Assembly (NCBI GenBank): GCA_020636325.1
Contig: JACJYC010000002.1
Coordinates: 372,001-436,000, forward strand
Origin: Lewinellaceae bacterium
Lineage (GTDB): Bacteria; Bacteroidota; Bacteroidia; Chitinophagales; Saprospiraceae
Length of the DNA stretch: 64,000 nt
Reading direction: 5' to 3'
Shown here: positions 34,917 through 43,500 of the stretch, piece after piece
Layout of the letters: each line of letters starts with the position of its first letter
Numbering within the stretch: position 1 is the stretch's first letter
The notes under the pieces: model-generated
The model's input: only the letters and a program-made list of their open reading frames with translations
Databases searched by the model: none
Told to the model about the DNA's origin: nothing
Program-made: the position numbers and the translations under genes

Positions 34917-36848
34917 TCAATCTTTCTTTTTTGACCGGCCGCCTTTTACCCGCTCAAAAATCAGAACGGACAACGGCGGGAGCGTGAGCGTGATCTCATT
35001 CGGCCGGCCGTGGCGGGTCTCCTGAATGCTCTTGACCGTACCGTTGCTGATCAGTCCGGCGCCGCCGTAGGCTTTGCTGTCGCTGTTCAACACCTCCTTG
35101 TAGCTGCCTGAAAAAGGCACGCCGATCTTGTAGTTCTCCCGCACCACCGGGGTGAAATTGCACACTGCGATCACGGGCTTCTCCGGGTCCTTTCCTTTAC
35201 GGATATAGGAAATCACGCTGTTCTCGCCGTCCAGATGGTCAATCCACTCGAACCCGTCATGATCGAACTGTTTTTCAAACAGGGCGGGCTGACCGTTGTA
35301 ATAATGATTCAGGGTTTTGACCCAGCTTTGGACCCCCTTGTGGTAATCGTATTTCAACAACTCCCACGCCAGGCCTTTTTCGATATTCCACTCGCTGGTC
35401 TGGCCGAACTCACCGCCCATAAAGAGCAACTGGGTCCCCGGATGGGTGAACATGTATCCGTACATGAGCCGCAGGTTGGCAAAGCGCTGCCATTCATCCC
35501 CCGGCATGCGCTGGATCAGGGAGCCTTTGCCGTGAACGACCTCATCGTGGGAAAGGGGCAGCATGAAGTTTTCCGTAAAGGCATAAACCATGCTGAAAGT
35601 GATCTCATTGTGGTGAAATTTCCGATGGATCGGATCGTGTTTGAAATAATTAAGCGTGTCGTGCATCCAGCCCATCATCCATTTCATCCCGAAACCGAGC
35701 CCGCCGGAATAAGTAGGCCTTGAAACGCCGCTCCAGGCCGTCGACTCTTCCGCTATGGTGATGGCGTCGGGGAATTCCTTGTATACCGCTTCGTTGAACT
35801 CCCGCAAAAGCGAGATGGCTTCCAGATTCTCATTTCCGCCGTATTTGTTGGGCACCCATTCTCCTTCTTTTCTGGAATAATCGAGATACAACATGGAGGC
35901 CACGGCGTCGACCCTGAGTCCGTCAGCATGGTAAACATCGAGCCAGAACAAGGCATTGGAGATCAGGAACGATCGTACCTCATTGCGGCTGAAATTGTAG
36001 ATGCAACTTTTCCAATCCGGGTGAAAACCCTGTCTGGGGTCAGCGTGGTCATACAGATGGGTCCCGTCAAAGTCGGCAAGCCCGTGGGCGTCATTCGGAA
36101 AATGGGAAGGCACCCAGTCCAGGATAATCCCGATACCGGCCTGGTGCAGCCGGTCGACGAGGTACATGAAATCGTCGGGCAACCCAAACCGGCTGGTAGG
36201 TGCGAAATAGCCGGTGACCTGATACCCCCAGGAGGGGAAATAGGGGTGTTCCATGACGGGCATGAACTCTATGTGTGTAAAGCCCATTTCAGAAACGTAG
36301 GCCGTCAGCTCGTCCGCCAGCTCTTTATAGCTCATCGACTCGGCGCCGCCGGCCTTTTTCTTCCAGGTGCCCAGGTGCACTTCATAGACGGAATAGGGCT
36401 TGTCGAGGCCGGCAATTTTCCTGCGGTCTTTCAGCCAGGTGTCGTCCTTCCATTTGTAGTCGAACTCCCAGACAATGGAGGCGGTATTGGGCGGGATTTC
36501 CCAGAACAAGGCGAAGGGATCCCCCTTGCTCAGCTTGCGGCCGTCGGGCGACAGAATGGCGTATTTGTACAGTTCGCCTTTGCCGATCCCGGGAATGAAG
36601 CCCTCCCAGATCCCCGAACCGTCCCAACGCGGCATGAGGGGATGACTGTTGCGGTTCCACCCGTTGAAATTACCGACCACTGAAACCGTTTTGGCATTGG
36701 GCGCCCATACGGAAAACTGAACGCCCCACTGCCCGTCAACCTGGATGATATGGCTGCCCATTTTTTCATAGGCCCTGAAGTATTTGCCTGAGCGAAATAA
36801 GCTGATTTCGAAATCTGTCAGCAGACTGTGACCGAGGACATTTGGCAT
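34917..36848 (-). CDS. glgB: 1,4-alpha-glucan branching enzyme
   Basis: 643 aa from the ATG at 36848 (the longer frame to 36887 adds 13 residues outside the family). N-terminal CBM48 (VWAPNAKTVSVVGNFNGWN) is followed by a GH13 barrel: ILDWVPSHFPND, the nucleophile Asp in GLRVDAVASML, the acid/base Glu in ITIAEESTAWSG, and LSHDEVVHGKGSL. A C-terminal beta domain ends in LPPLSVLIFERVKG. It makes alpha-1,6 branches in glycogen. No other glg gene is in the window. It starts upstream of the oxidoreductase on the same strand (51 nt gap). Confidence 0.95.
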   Translation of the reverse strand: MPNVLGHSLLTDFEISLFRSGKYFRAYEKMGSHIIQVDGQWGVQFSVWAPNAKTVSVVGNFNGWNRNSHPLMPRWDGSGIWEGFIPGIGKGELYKYAILSPDGRKLSKGDPFALFWEIPPNTASIVWEFDYKWKDDTWLKDRRKIAGLDKPYSVYEVHLGTWKKKAGGAESMSYKELADELTAYVSEMGFTHIEFMPVMEHPYFPSWGYQVTGYFAPTSRFGLPDDFMYLVDRLHQAGIGIILDWVPSHFPNDAHGLADFDGTHLYDHADPRQGFHPDWKSCIYNFSRNEVRSFLISNALFWLDVYHADGLRVDAVASMLYLDYSRKEGEWVPNKYGGNENLEAISLLREFNEAVYKEFPDAITIAEESTAWSGVSRPTYSGGLGFGMKWMMGWMHDTLNYFKHDPIHRKFHHNEITFSMVYAFTENFMLPLSHDEVVHGKGSLIQRMPGDEWQRFANLRLMYGYMFTHPGTQLLFMGGEFGQTSEWNIEKGLAWELLKYDYHKGVQSWVKTLNHYYNGQPALFEKQFDHDGFEWIDHLDGENSVISYIRKGKDPEKPVIAVCNFTPVVRENYKIGVPFSGSYKEVLNSDSKAYGGAGLISNGTVKSIQETRHGRPNEITLTLPPLSVLIFERVKGGRSKKKD

Positions 36849-36978
36849 ATTTAGTCGCTTTAGGTATTTGTTTAAAGGCGGAAACAATGTAAGTAATAAT
36901 CCTGCAATTATCCAAGGATTTGCCGAAGTTATGATCTATCCCTTCGGGTAAGGCCCGGCTGCCGGCGTTCGGAAAGGA

Positions 36979-39597
36979 TCAATCCAATCGGCCGGCTACC
37001 ACGCAGGGTTCTTTTTGATGTATCACGTCGCCGTCGGGCGTATGCAATTCGATCCAGACAATATAGATCCCGATCCGCGCCTTGCTGCCTTCCAGGGTGT
37101 AGCCGTCCCATTTGAGCTGGCCGCTCTGGGCCAGCAATTCGTTTCGGGCGATCCGCCAGACAAGCCGGCCCTCAGCGTCAAAGACCTGGACGTTGGCCAG
37201 GTAACCCGGTTGTTCCGTTTCGTATTCCAGCAAAAGGAAATCCTCAATTCCGTCTCCATCGGGTGAAAACCGGGGGTTGGTCAGGCTGATCACCGATTCA
37301 CCGGCGCCCTCCAGCGCAAAGAACTGGGAATTGACCCCGGTCGGCGTAGCAAACCCCTTGGTGCCGGCGGCCGAATGCCAGTTGTCCGGGCCTTGGGTGG
37401 GAGAATCCGGATTGATCCTCTCCAGGGAAACTCCCCGCTGGTCGTCCAGCAGCGGCGAATGAAAATCTTTATCGTAGTCAAAGGAATCGACGGTAACGAA
37501 TGCCGGCGACACCAGGTTGACGTTTCCGATATCCGAGCTCAGGGTCGGAAGGTCATTGGCGATGAGCGCCTGCGGGCGCGGCACGTCGTATCGGGCCAGA
37601 ATATCCAGCGGATCGGAAGTGATCGCTGCCAGTTCACCGGGGAACAACAGGTAATCCGAGGCCAGGGTTTTCGATCGGTTGCTGCCGGAAATATAATTAT
37701 TGACCACCTGAAGCCCCTTTAGGTTGAGGGTTTTATCCGAACGGTTGTAGACCTCCACAAAGTCCACCCCTCCGACCTCAGGGTAAAACAGCACTTCATT
37801 GATCACCAGATCGCCGGCTTCCATCGGTTCGGACAAGCCCAGGCGGGCCGATCCGGTCTGCCCCAACTGGTTGCCCAGGCAATCCGCAATGGTCGGATCC
37901 AAGGTCAGGTTATACACTTGTCCGGATTGAAAAGTGCCGGAAAAAATCAGGCGGACGGTCCTTTTTTCATCGTCTTCGATAAACGCATCCACTACCGACA
38001 ATCCGCCGTCCACCGAATACTGGTCCGGGTCTTCTGCGGTTGCGGGGTCCAGGGCTTCATCGAATACCAGCAGGGCTTCGGACGTATTTTCGGGGAAAGC
38101 CGTCAGCAATTGCGGCCCTTGCGTTTCCAGTGCGGTGCCGAGCAGTGAATTGGGTTGCCCAGGCGTTCCGCCTTTCGGGTTTACGGAAGCCCGCCAGTTG
38201 CCGCGGCAGTCATACGGGCCTTCCGGCTGAATGAGCTCCAGGGTCCAGCCGCCGTCGGATTTATTATTGTCGGCATACCAATCGAGTGCAAACCGGGTCC
38301 GCCAAAGCAATTCGCCGGAAACGCCGGAAAGGGAAACCTCACTGCCGCCATTGGTCAGCTGCGGAAAACTGGTCAGCGCCAGGACATCGCCGAAAGCTGT
38401 GAAATCGGCAGCATCGGTATCATCGCACAGGATCAGATAGGCGCCGGGCAGGATCACTTTTTCAGGGAGCAGCCGCGGAGAACCGCCGGCCGCCAACTGC
38501 AGGTTTTCCAATTGGATCACCTTGTCCGACCGGTTATGCAATTCCAGGAACTCCGCCGAGGGCAACCCCACAACGGGCGTGGGGTCGGCCATGATCTCCG
38601 TGATCACCAGGTCGCCGGGTATCGGATCCTCCACATTCAGAAAAGTGAAGTCAACCGTCTGCTCCCCGGCCACATTGCCGGATTGATCCGACAGGCCGTT
38701 CACGGTGAGCGTATAGGTCCCCAGGTTGGTCAGCGGGTTGGCCAGCGTGAGCACAACGACCGTCGGATTGGCCGCATCCGGCGCCGCAGTCTGGGGGGCG
38801 CCGATCCCGTTGTTCACCGCATACCGGGCTGTCTGCGACGCAACCCCTGCCTCCAGCGCTTCATTGAACTGCACCCGGAGCTGGGTTGCGCCGGTTGCTG
38901 AAGCCGATAGGATTTGCGGCGGCGTCTGATCGACAAATAGCGGATTGACATAAACATCGTCGAAGAAAAAGGACTGGGCTCGGGTGCTCGTATAACGGCA
39001 ATAAACGCCGAAATAAGCCCCCGTGGGGTAAGTAGCGTCCTGGACCGTGCCTTCCGGCATATAATCGGTTCCGCCGGTATAATCCGCAAACAGGGCCCAT
39101 TCGCCTCCTGCGGTGCGCGTAACCCGAACCCGGGCAAGCGCGGGGTCAAGGCCGACCGCACCGGCGGTTCCGCCCAACAGCATGACAGAAGTTGCGCCGT
39201 CCTGACGGTACAATTCCAGCGCATCCGCATCGCCGGATATGCCGCCGACTTTGATGTAATAGCCGTTCAGGTCCGAAGACAGATCCGGAGACGAGGAGGC
39301 CAGATAGACCCTGGCGAAATTGCTGGTCGAGGGCGCGAATTCCAGCCGCGCCAGAAACTCCCAGGTAGTGGCGTTATCCGTCGAAGTAGCGGCGGGTACG
39401 TACAAATAGGCCGTATTGTTGCCGCCCGGCGCAGCGTCGTTCAGCTGGAGTTCGCCGTTGGTGACGGCAAACCGGGCCGCATCCCCCGACCACGCGGGGT
39501 CAGCGCTGAAATCACCGTCCGCAAAATTGTCGGACAGCTGGGCAGCAGCCGCCAACGGAAGACCGAAAATCAGAAAGTATAGGCTTATGCGTTTCAT
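36979..39597 (-). CDS. Large secreted lamin-tail-domain protein with CHU_C/FlgD-like T9SS end
   Basis: 872 aa. Signal peptide MKRISLYFLIFGLPLAAAAQ. A lectin-like N-terminal region spans about 20-215. Two Ig-like domains of the SbsA type (VDQTPPQILSASATGATQLRV; TAFPENTSEALLVFDEAL) alternate with two lamin-tail domains (VITEIMADPTP ... AEFLELHNRSD; VINEVLFYPEVGGVDFVEVYNRSD). The end (NPRFSPDGDGIEDFLLLEYE ... WDGYTLEGSKARIGIYIVWI) is like the CHU_C/FlgD-type sorting domain. A surface or secreted structural protein, possibly binding nucleic acid or glycan; no catalytic site is seen. Perfect -7 box directly upstream. Confidence 0.85.
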   Translation of the reverse strand: MKRISLYFLIFGLPLAAAAQLSDNFADGDFSADPAWSGDAARFAVTNGELQLNDAAPGGNNTAYLYVPAATSTDNATTWEFLARLEFAPSTSNFARVYLASSSPDLSSDLNGYYIKVGGISGDADALELYRQDGATSVMLLGGTAGAVGLDPALARVRVTRTAGGEWALFADYTGGTDYMPEGTVQDATYPTGAYFGVYCRYTSTRAQSFFFDDVYVNPLFVDQTPPQILSASATGATQLRVQFNEALEAGVASQTARYAVNNGIGAPQTAAPDAANPTVVVLTLANPLTNLGTYTLTVNGLSDQSGNVAGEQTVDFTFLNVEDPIPGDLVITEIMADPTPVVGLPSAEFLELHNRSDKVIQLENLQLAAGGSPRLLPEKVILPGAYLILCDDTDAADFTAFGDVLALTSFPQLTNGGSEVSLSGVSGELLWRTRFALDWYADNNKSDGGWTLELIQPEGPYDCRGNWRASVNPKGGTPGQPNSLLGTALETQGPQLLTAFPENTSEALLVFDEALDPATAEDPDQYSVDGGLSVVDAFIEDDEKRTVRLIFSGTFQSGQVYNLTLDPTIADCLGNQLGQTGSARLGLSEPMEAGDLVINEVLFYPEVGGVDFVEVYNRSDKTLNLKGLQVVNNYISGSNRSKTLASDYLLFPGELAAITSDPLDILARYDVPRPQALIANDLPTLSSDIGNVNLVSPAFVTVDSFDYDKDFHSPLLDDQRGVSLERINPDSPTQGPDNWHSAAGTKGFATPTGVNSQFFALEGAGESVISLTNPRFSPDGDGIEDFLLLEYETEQPGYLANVQVFDAEGRLVWRIARNELLAQSGQLKWDGYTLEGSKARIGIYIVWIELHTPDGDVIHQKEPCVVAGRLD

Positions 39598-39602
39598 ACA
39601 GC

Positions 39603-39610
39603 CAAAGATA
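39603..39610 (-). promoter_or_regulatory. Candidate -7 box TATCTTTG very close to the start of the lamin-tail protein
   Basis: On the minus strand TATCTTTG is a perfect TAnnTTTG match ending only 5 nt before the ATG at 39597. A normal start site would place the 5' end at or near the start codon, implying a leaderless or nearly leaderless mRNA. Confidence 0.45.
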
Positions 39611-39671
39611 GGAAATTCGAGGTGTAGTAAAACCCCGGACCCCTACCTTGACAGATTAAGTTTGCCTTAAA

Positions 39672-40088
39672 TCAGGCTTGTTGGAAACGCAGCTCTATTT
39701 CAATATGATCTTCCAGGAATTGAACCGGGAAAACACCTGCCGTCAGTTGAATGGGGGGGAGGTTGAATGCGGCAGAAACGAACAGGGGGAGAAAAACGCT
39801 CTCATCCATCTTAAAACGGCCGAAAGCGAACTGGCTGTTGACCAGTTTTGCGCATAATCCTTGTTTTTCAATCCGGAACACCAGCCGGTCCTGCCTGCAG
39901 ATGCCTATTTCGGCAGCTGATTTGTTGCAGCACGGCAGTTCAGGATCAATAAGCGCTTCCGAACGGGTAGAAACTTTGCAGATACCTGTACCTGCACATT
40001 TCTTGGATGGGGACCCAAAGACCACGTCAGCACTGACGGTCCGGCCGAGGATCCAGGTTGAAACTTGTTTTCGAGTAAGTGTTGTCAT
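39672..40088 (-). CDS. Cys-rich hypothetical protein
   Basis: 138 aa, not recognised. No signal peptide. Seven Cys, mostly in the first half: KKCAGTGICKVS near residues 29-40, then CCNKSAAEIGICR near 53-65, and one in EKQGLCAKL. The C-x5-C and CC-x8-C spacings suggest metal or Fe-S binding or disulfides, but I do not know the family. The second half is hydrophobic beta (VFLPLFVSAAFNLPPIQLTAGVFPVQFLEDHIEIELRF). It is isolated, with gaps on both sides, so probably its own transcript. Confidence 0.6.
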   Translation of the reverse strand: MTTLTRKQVSTWILGRTVSADVVFGSPSKKCAGTGICKVSTRSEALIDPELPCCNKSAAEIGICRQDRLVFRIEKQGLCAKLVNSQFAFGRFKMDESVFLPLFVSAAFNLPPIQLTAGVFPVQFLEDHIEIELRFQQA

Positions 40089-40544
40089 AGGAAATACAGT
40101 TATTACGTACTAGTTTATGGAATTATAAACAATACAGCCCATGCAATGATCATGGCGATTCGCCGATCGCGACCAAATTGCTTTGAAAAAATAATTTATA
40201 GTGTTCTGTTTGGGTGGAAGGATTAGTCAGCCTTATGTAGTAAGCAAAATTACGGCGTAAAAAACGGCGTACTCAAATCGAGGTAGTGTGCGAAGGGACG
40301 GTAATTGTATTGATACAGGGGGGGGTAAAACAACGTGGCAAAGTTGGCGCAATTTTCCCAAATAACCAATTTTTTCAGATTATTTTTTTTAAAATATATT
40401 CAGGGTTTCCAATCAGCGATCTAGTCGCACTTGTGTTTCAGGGTATAAAAAATAAAAACCCGGCGTCAGTTCTACGCCGGGCCGAAAAACCCATTTCCTA
40501 TGAATTAGGAAAACAAAATCCTTAAAGATGGCTGAAACCGCCGA
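40089..40544. other. 456-nt intergenic region
   Basis: No gene supported. It contains a short inverted repeat GCGAT-N6-ATCGC (40155-40170), a duplicated ACGGCGTA, a run of eight G (40318-40325) and the terminator of the downstream minus-strand gene (40444-40481). It is AT-rich. The part near 40089-40200 must hold the promoter of the Cys-rich gene, but no clean TAnnTTTG box was found there. Confidence 0.6.
40444..40481 (-). terminator. Rho-independent terminator of the giant adhesin gene
   Basis: Perfect 8-bp stem CCCGGCGT / ACGCCGGG (40459-40466 and 40474-40481), 7-nt loop. On the minus strand it is followed by TTTTTATTTTTTATA. It lies 64 nt after the stop at 40545. Confidence 0.85.
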
Positions 40545-43500
40545 TCAATGCGCGATCAGCATCATTTTTCTGGTGGCCGTAAACGACCCGGTTTCCAGCT
40601 TGTAGTACAACACCCCCTGGGCTTGCCCAAGGTCGGCGGCTTTGACCACAATCCGGTTGTAACCCTTTGCAAACCGGCCTTCCGTTTTCCAGCGCAGCTT
40701 GCCGCTGACATCGAAAATGCTGATCCGGGCCGACGCGTCCTCCGGCATGGTGAAGTCAATGATCGACTCATCCGTGAACGGGTTCGGGCGGTTTTGGAAC
40801 AGTTCATATCCGTCAGCTTCCACCTCTTTGCCTGTAAATTGCAGGTCGAGGTTCATCCTCTCATCCGAAACCGTGTAGGCCTCCGCGAACACCGGCCTGG
40901 ACCGTATTTTCAGCAGTTCACTGAGCCTGAGCGCTTTTTTCGCCCGCATGCGCAGTGCAAACAACGCCTCCGTGACCACTTCTTCTCCAATCGCCCATCC
41001 GGGTTCCTGGGTATCCCAGCTGAAACTGATCTGCCCGTCCTGCTCCGCCTGCCGGTTTACGTGTTCATCGCGGACAAGACCGTGCAATATGCCCACCAGC
41101 TCCGCTTCATCGGGGTCGAATTCCAGGGTATACTGGAAGCCTGCAATGAGCTCCGGCGCAGTGGCCGTGAATTCAGCCGTGAACCATTCTCCGGCATCCA
41201 CCTGCTTTTCTTCCACGTTCAGGTAGCAGGTTTCCGAAGGCCCGCTTCGGTTCTCCACCGCCAGTGCGTTGGCCTGTGCCGAACCGTTGACATCGCCGAT
41301 CTTGACGGCAATGAAGTCGCGATTGGCCATTGAGCCCGATAATTGCGGGATGGAGTCGCTTTCCGGAAAATCTTCCAGCCAGGGGTTGGTCAGATCCGGA
41401 AAATGGTATGATTCCGGAATAAAACACCAACTCGGCGAATTGGGAAAAACATCGGTGATGTTCAGGATGAGCTTCCTCAGCTGGATAATGTCCAGGGTCG
41501 AGATGGTTTTTGACCGGTTCACATCGGCGGCGATCAGTTGGTAGGGTGTCCCCAGGTGTTGGCTGCCCAACACATGCCTGGCCACCAGGATCAGGTCCAG
41601 TGTCGTCACCCCGTTTTTGTAATCGGCTTCCATCGTCGGGGTTACATCATATCCGTGTCCGCTTTCCAGGTCTTCAATCTGGTAAAATCCGTTATCCTGG
41701 GTCGTGGCCATGACCGGCATGGAGGTCATCGGTTGCAAATGGACGCCTTCTACCGGCACGCCCTGTTCGGTATGGATGATCCCGGACACAGTGCCCATGG
41801 TGACCTGAGCCTGGCAGGCGCCCAGGTTGTCCTGTACGATGATATAGGTTTCGCAATAACTGCTGTTCGGGCCCGGCTGCGGCAAATTCGGATTCACGGC
41901 GCTGTCCCATGAATATACCCTGACAATAACCGTGCCGATGTCGTCGCAGGTAAAGATCTGGCCCTGTTGCCCAGGGTTCGGGGTATCTGCGCCGGAGGTG
42001 ATTTCGTCGGTCCGGTGCAGCGAAAACTGCAGCGGCCCGCTGCAATCCTGCGGTTGGGCGCCCGCCAGCATATCCTGGACCGACACCGAAACGGCGGCTG
42101 CATCGACGTTGCCGTCTCCATCGGCGTCAATGCCCGGCAGCAGGGGGTTGAGGTTTACGCTGATCCCGTTGATGCAGGTCGGGCTGGGCGCCGCACAATC
42201 CACTACCTGGAAATTCTTGTTGATGACCGTCTGGTTGCCGCAGCCGTCGGTCACCCGCACCTGATAAGCGTGGTTGCCGAGCGGGAAATTACCGCTGGCG
42301 GTATAGTTCGGATAACTGCCGGTCAGGGCGGAAGCCGTTACCTCGCCATCCAGGATGCCGTCCGCATTCAAATCCCTGAATACCTTCACCGTGACGCCGT
42401 TGGGCGAGCAGGTTTCCGTGACGGTAAACGGAATGGTGACCGTCCCGAGGCATTGCTGGTTGTCGACGCTGCAGAACGGCTGGGTCGGAGAGAATTGAAC
42501 CAGCGGGTCCGTATCGTCGGTGACCATGATGGTCTGCGAATAGATCCAGTAACCTACCGACGGGATCTGCCGCCAATAGCCGGCCGGATTGGGGCCGAGG
42601 TTGCAGAAATTACCGCGTGCATTGGCAGGCGGCTGGTTGTTGCCCAGCTGGTTGTCGCGATCCAGAAAAGCGCCCTGGCTATTGACGATCACCCAAAGGT
42701 CCTCGTCTCCGCCGTTGTTGTCGCAATCCTCATCACGGCCAAGCGTAACCGGCTCACTGTACCCGTCGTACTCGCACCAATTGATGATGTGGAAGGTGCG
42801 AACGAGCTTGTAACAAGGCCCGCCGTTCACCGAAAAGGTCTGTTCTTCTACATTGATGGCAAAATTATCGCAGGCGCTGCCCGCTACGATCAGGGTATCC
42901 GGAATGGGGGTTCCGCAAACCATTGAGGCGTCTTTCGGGAACCTGATCTGGTAATCATAGGCTTTAATAATGCTGATCGTCTGCTGGCAAACCGGTGAAG
43001 CGTTGCCGTTGACATCCACGGCCTGAAAGCGGCGCAGAATGGTGCCCGCCCCGCAATTGTTCAGGGTGGCTACCGGCGTCAATTCGCCTGATGATTGCAC
43101 GCCGCAAACGTCAAGGGCCGAAAAGCTCCCGAACAACTGGCTGAGCTGACCGAGGTCCGTCGGATCAAAATCCGGCGGAAGGTCCTGGCAATTGGTCACT
43201 ACGGGATTGGGCGCGACGCAAATCGGGATGGTCTTGTCCTTGACCGTAATGAGCGTTTCGCACGAATTGGCATTGCCGTACACGTCGGTGATGCGCAGTT
43301 GAACCGGAACGAGGTTCGACACATCGCAGCAGGAGAACTCCACCGACGGGCCCCAGTTGGTAAAATAGGGGACTACCGGCGTACAGGACCCCGGATTCTG
43401 GCTGATCATCCGCCGCACTTCCATTTTTGAAACGCCGCAATTATCGGTACTGCCTTCATCCACATCCGCTGCCGAGATGGAACCGTATCCGTTATTGTTC

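Noticed and set aside
40318..40325. Run of eight G as a phase-variation switch
   Set aside because: It lies in intergenic DNA, not in a coding frame or between recognisable promoter elements.
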